A stretch of DNA of 64,000 nt from Cucumis sativus (Eukaryota > Streptophyta > Magnoliopsida > Cucurbitales > Cucurbitaceae): the NCBI RefSeq assembly GCF_000004075.3, contig NC_026661.2:21542307-21606306 (forward strand). The letters run 5' to 3'. Each line of letters starts with the position of its first letter. The stretch's first letter is position 1. Both the position numbers and the translations under genes were made by a program. Below the pieces are notes generated by a model. It was not told the origin of the DNA and made no database searches. It saw only the letters and a program-made list of their open reading frames with translations. Shown here piece after piece: positions 56,154 through 64,000 of the stretch.

Positions 56154-57440
56154 TAGACTCTGGCAGATTTCCATATGAGATTACTATCTTGTTATCCTTG
56201 AGTAGGGTTAACAGTTGGTACAGTGTAAGATACAAGTGCTTTGAAGGTGATATCGAATCAGACTCGAGGTCTGCAATTCAATCATGTACATGTTAATTTG
56301 ATTCACAAAACCGACCACCTACATCATTAGGTAGTTACACCTGTTAGTTGTGTTGAATTAATCAAGTATACTGTATTGAACGATGAGTTAATTGTTGGCA
56401 AAATGTCATTGTGATTTTGGTAGTCTAGGAGCAATTTTTTCCTTTTTTTATATTTGGTTCTGCTCTTCATTTGCTCTGACGGTTTAGTTTTGTGTGCTGT
56501 ATATCTGAAGGAGCTCATGTCAAGAACAGAATTGTTGAGTGTGATATAATTATGCATAATAAAAGCTTTTTGCACATGACCACCCCTGTAAGTTTTTTCG
56601 TCATTGTTTATTAAGATATCACAATTTCTTTTTTCTTTAACTTTATCCATGTTTATATGGGCCGCCTTAAACCTTATTTACTGCATCACTATTTCCTACA
56701 TTTCTACAAGACTCGAGGTTTTTTTTTTTCTTTTCTGCGTGAGTGTGTGCATACGTACAATGTATGTTTGGCATGATGATTCTTTCATCCTTCTCCTTGT
56801 TCGATCATCATCACTGTCCATGACCACGACACCAATGTTCTCACTTCAAAAAGCTTTGTAAAGGAGCTATATGATTTGAAACCCTTCGATTCGGAGGAGA
56901 CTTTCAAAAGAGCGATAATGGTGGCTGAATAAGAAGATAAGAGAAGAGCAAGGAAAATGGTTAGGAGAGGTTGAAATAATATTACTTCAATAAAACTGGG
57001 GCACTTCTATTTAAGTAAATCTTCAAGACCAAAACGTCTCATTTTAAAACTTCAAGAATAATCACAAAGATAATAGACCCAAACTTTATCAATCAATGAT
57101 ACATTTTCTTCGAAGTCTTTAGTTTTGTATAAGGACATTTGGATGCATTCAAGCAATCCTCCACTTTTAAATTATTACAAAGTAAATGTCAATTTTTTTT
57201 TTTAACCCAACTGTTATAGTATTAGGATTAAAGAAACAAAATTATGAATTTCTTGTCGCTTCCTGCAGTTACCAATCATTATTCCCAAGAAAATTTCTCA
57301 AATCATTGACTTTGCAATTAAAAATAAAATAACCAACTTCTCATTTTAAATTTGAATTTCCCAAAATTTTCCATTGACAAATGGATTACGTACATCACAA
57401 GAAACAAACCAAAACCACGTTCCCCGCGGGCGGCAGTCTT
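56154..57440. other. Intergenic region between the COP1-interacting-like and ABC transporter genes
   Basis: It contains the probable 3' UTR of the upstream gene, then AT-rich sequence without a recognisable gene, up to the ABC promoter. Confidence 0.5.
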
Positions 57441-57445
57441 TCACG

Positions 57446-57452
57446 TATAAAC
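57446..57452 (+). promoter_or_regulatory. Probable TATA box of the ABC transporter gene
   Basis: TATAAAC at 57446-57452, within CACGTATAAAC, predicts a start near 57480 and a leader of about 370 nt. Confidence 0.45.
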
Positions 57453-57537
57453 AAAATCCCAAGAGAATACCGCCATTTTCAAATATCACAATTTGACAAA
57501 CTCAGCCATTTGCCCTCCTCTCTACAAGCTCAAGAAA

Positions 57538-57813
57538 ATGGCAACAAGAACAATCCCACTTCCCCTTCTCCATCGGCCGGCCGGCATCTTCCTCTGTATA
57601 TTCATCAGCAGCTTTCATTGGTTTCTCAGTTCACACGGAATAAGCGACCTCAGCATTCCATCACAATTCAGTGATCTTCTTTGTGATATCCTCACTTTCA
57701 ATTGCATTTCTTCGTATTGGGATTCTCGTCTAACTGACGGATTCTTCCAAGTTTTTGTTTACAAGAAAGAAACAAACCCCATTTCGCTGAAATTGGATTT
57801 TTCCCTTTTGTAA
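57538..57813 (+). other. 91-codon open frame in the ABC transporter leader
   Basis: The ATG at 57538 has a strong context (GAAAATGGCA) and runs to TAA at 57811-57813, ending 38 nt before the transporter ATG. Its N-terminus has a hydrophobic, signal-peptide-like stretch (residues about 15-30, including GIFLCIFISSFHWFL). If the leader is unspliced this is a long upstream ORF. It may instead be interrupted by a leader intron or be chance. I recognise no homologue. Confidence 0.3.
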
Positions 57814-57851
57814 TTGCATTCATTTGTGAATTTTAAACCTCATTCACGGCC

Positions 57852-63875
<6,024 letters not shown>

Positions 63876-64000
63876 GCTTTTCGTACTTTACATTGTTCAT
63901 ACAAATATATAATTCATGTCTTTTGTACGGACGATGTTTTTGATCAGATAAAGGATGTAAAGTTGAAAGAAATTGATTTTGTTTTGAACAAGGATTGTTT
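63876..64000 (+). other. 3' UTR of the ABC transporter gene, to the window end
   Basis: AT-rich sequence after the TGA at 63873-63875. No other feature is seen before the window ends. Confidence 0.5.

Noticed and set aside
57381..57674. Open frame of 97 codons upstream of the ABC transporter
   Set aside because: It starts upstream of the TATA box, is low complexity, and overlaps the better-supported frame at 57538.

Overview
This window is nuclear DNA from a dicotyledonous plant. The genes are split by many short AT-rich introns with GT-AG borders. They encode plant-specific families (SAUR, trihelix, DRM/ARP, COP1-interacting-like, plastid acyl carrier protein), and they sit in long AT-rich spacers full of TA, AAT and GA microsatellites. 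Short inverted-repeat elements ending in a TTTGTTATATTTGTAAAT-like arm recur in the spacers. I associate that repeat with cucurbits such as cucumber and melon, so a Cucurbitaceae source is my best guess. It is an inference and was not checked by any search.

Eight protein-coding genes are supported, all with intact reading frames. In order: (1) 677-6499 (+), a 16-exon Noc1/Mak21/CEBPZ ribosome-biogenesis factor (SWA2-like); (2) 9481-9858 (+), an intronless SAUR of the SAUR76/77/78 type; (3) 21554-23731 (+), a six-exon small J-domain protein; (4) 28406-28939 (+), a two-exon dormancy/auxin-associated (DRM/ARP) protein; (5) 29899-32185 (-), a four-exon plastid acyl carrier protein; (6) 34703-35824 (+), an intronless trihelix factor of the ASIL type; (7) 47575-56153 (+), a ten-exon COP1-interacting-protein-like protein; (8) 57852-63875 (+), a nine-exon full-length ABCB (P-glycoprotein) transporter. 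Exon borders were set by hand from splice consensus, reading-frame continuity and conserved family sequence. Positions should be good to the base for most, but no transcript was available.

The large spacers (9.9-21.5 kb, 23.7-28.4 kb, 35.8-46.2 kb) contain no convincing gene. They hold microsatellites, MITE-like inverted repeats, one 68-bp tandem duplication, a tRNA-like (SINE-like) Pol III promoter signature inside a DnaJ intron, and several orphan promoter-like modules (G-boxes and TGGGCY site II motifs with no gene beside them).

The genes do not form one pathway. They do look like a preserved ancestral neighbourhood. From memory, Arabidopsis carries homologues of the same genes as neighbours, split over several paralogous segments: At1g72410/72416/72430/72440, At3g14172/14180/14200 and At1g54060/54070. 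Other notable signals are upstream reading frames. These include a 42-codon frame whose stop overlaps the trihelix start as ATGA, a 91-codon frame in the ABC-transporter leader, and an in-frame upstream ATG in the DnaJ gene. The SWA2-like gene also has two consecutive introns with GC donors. I found no CRISPR array, rRNA, canonical tRNA gene or intact transposon.
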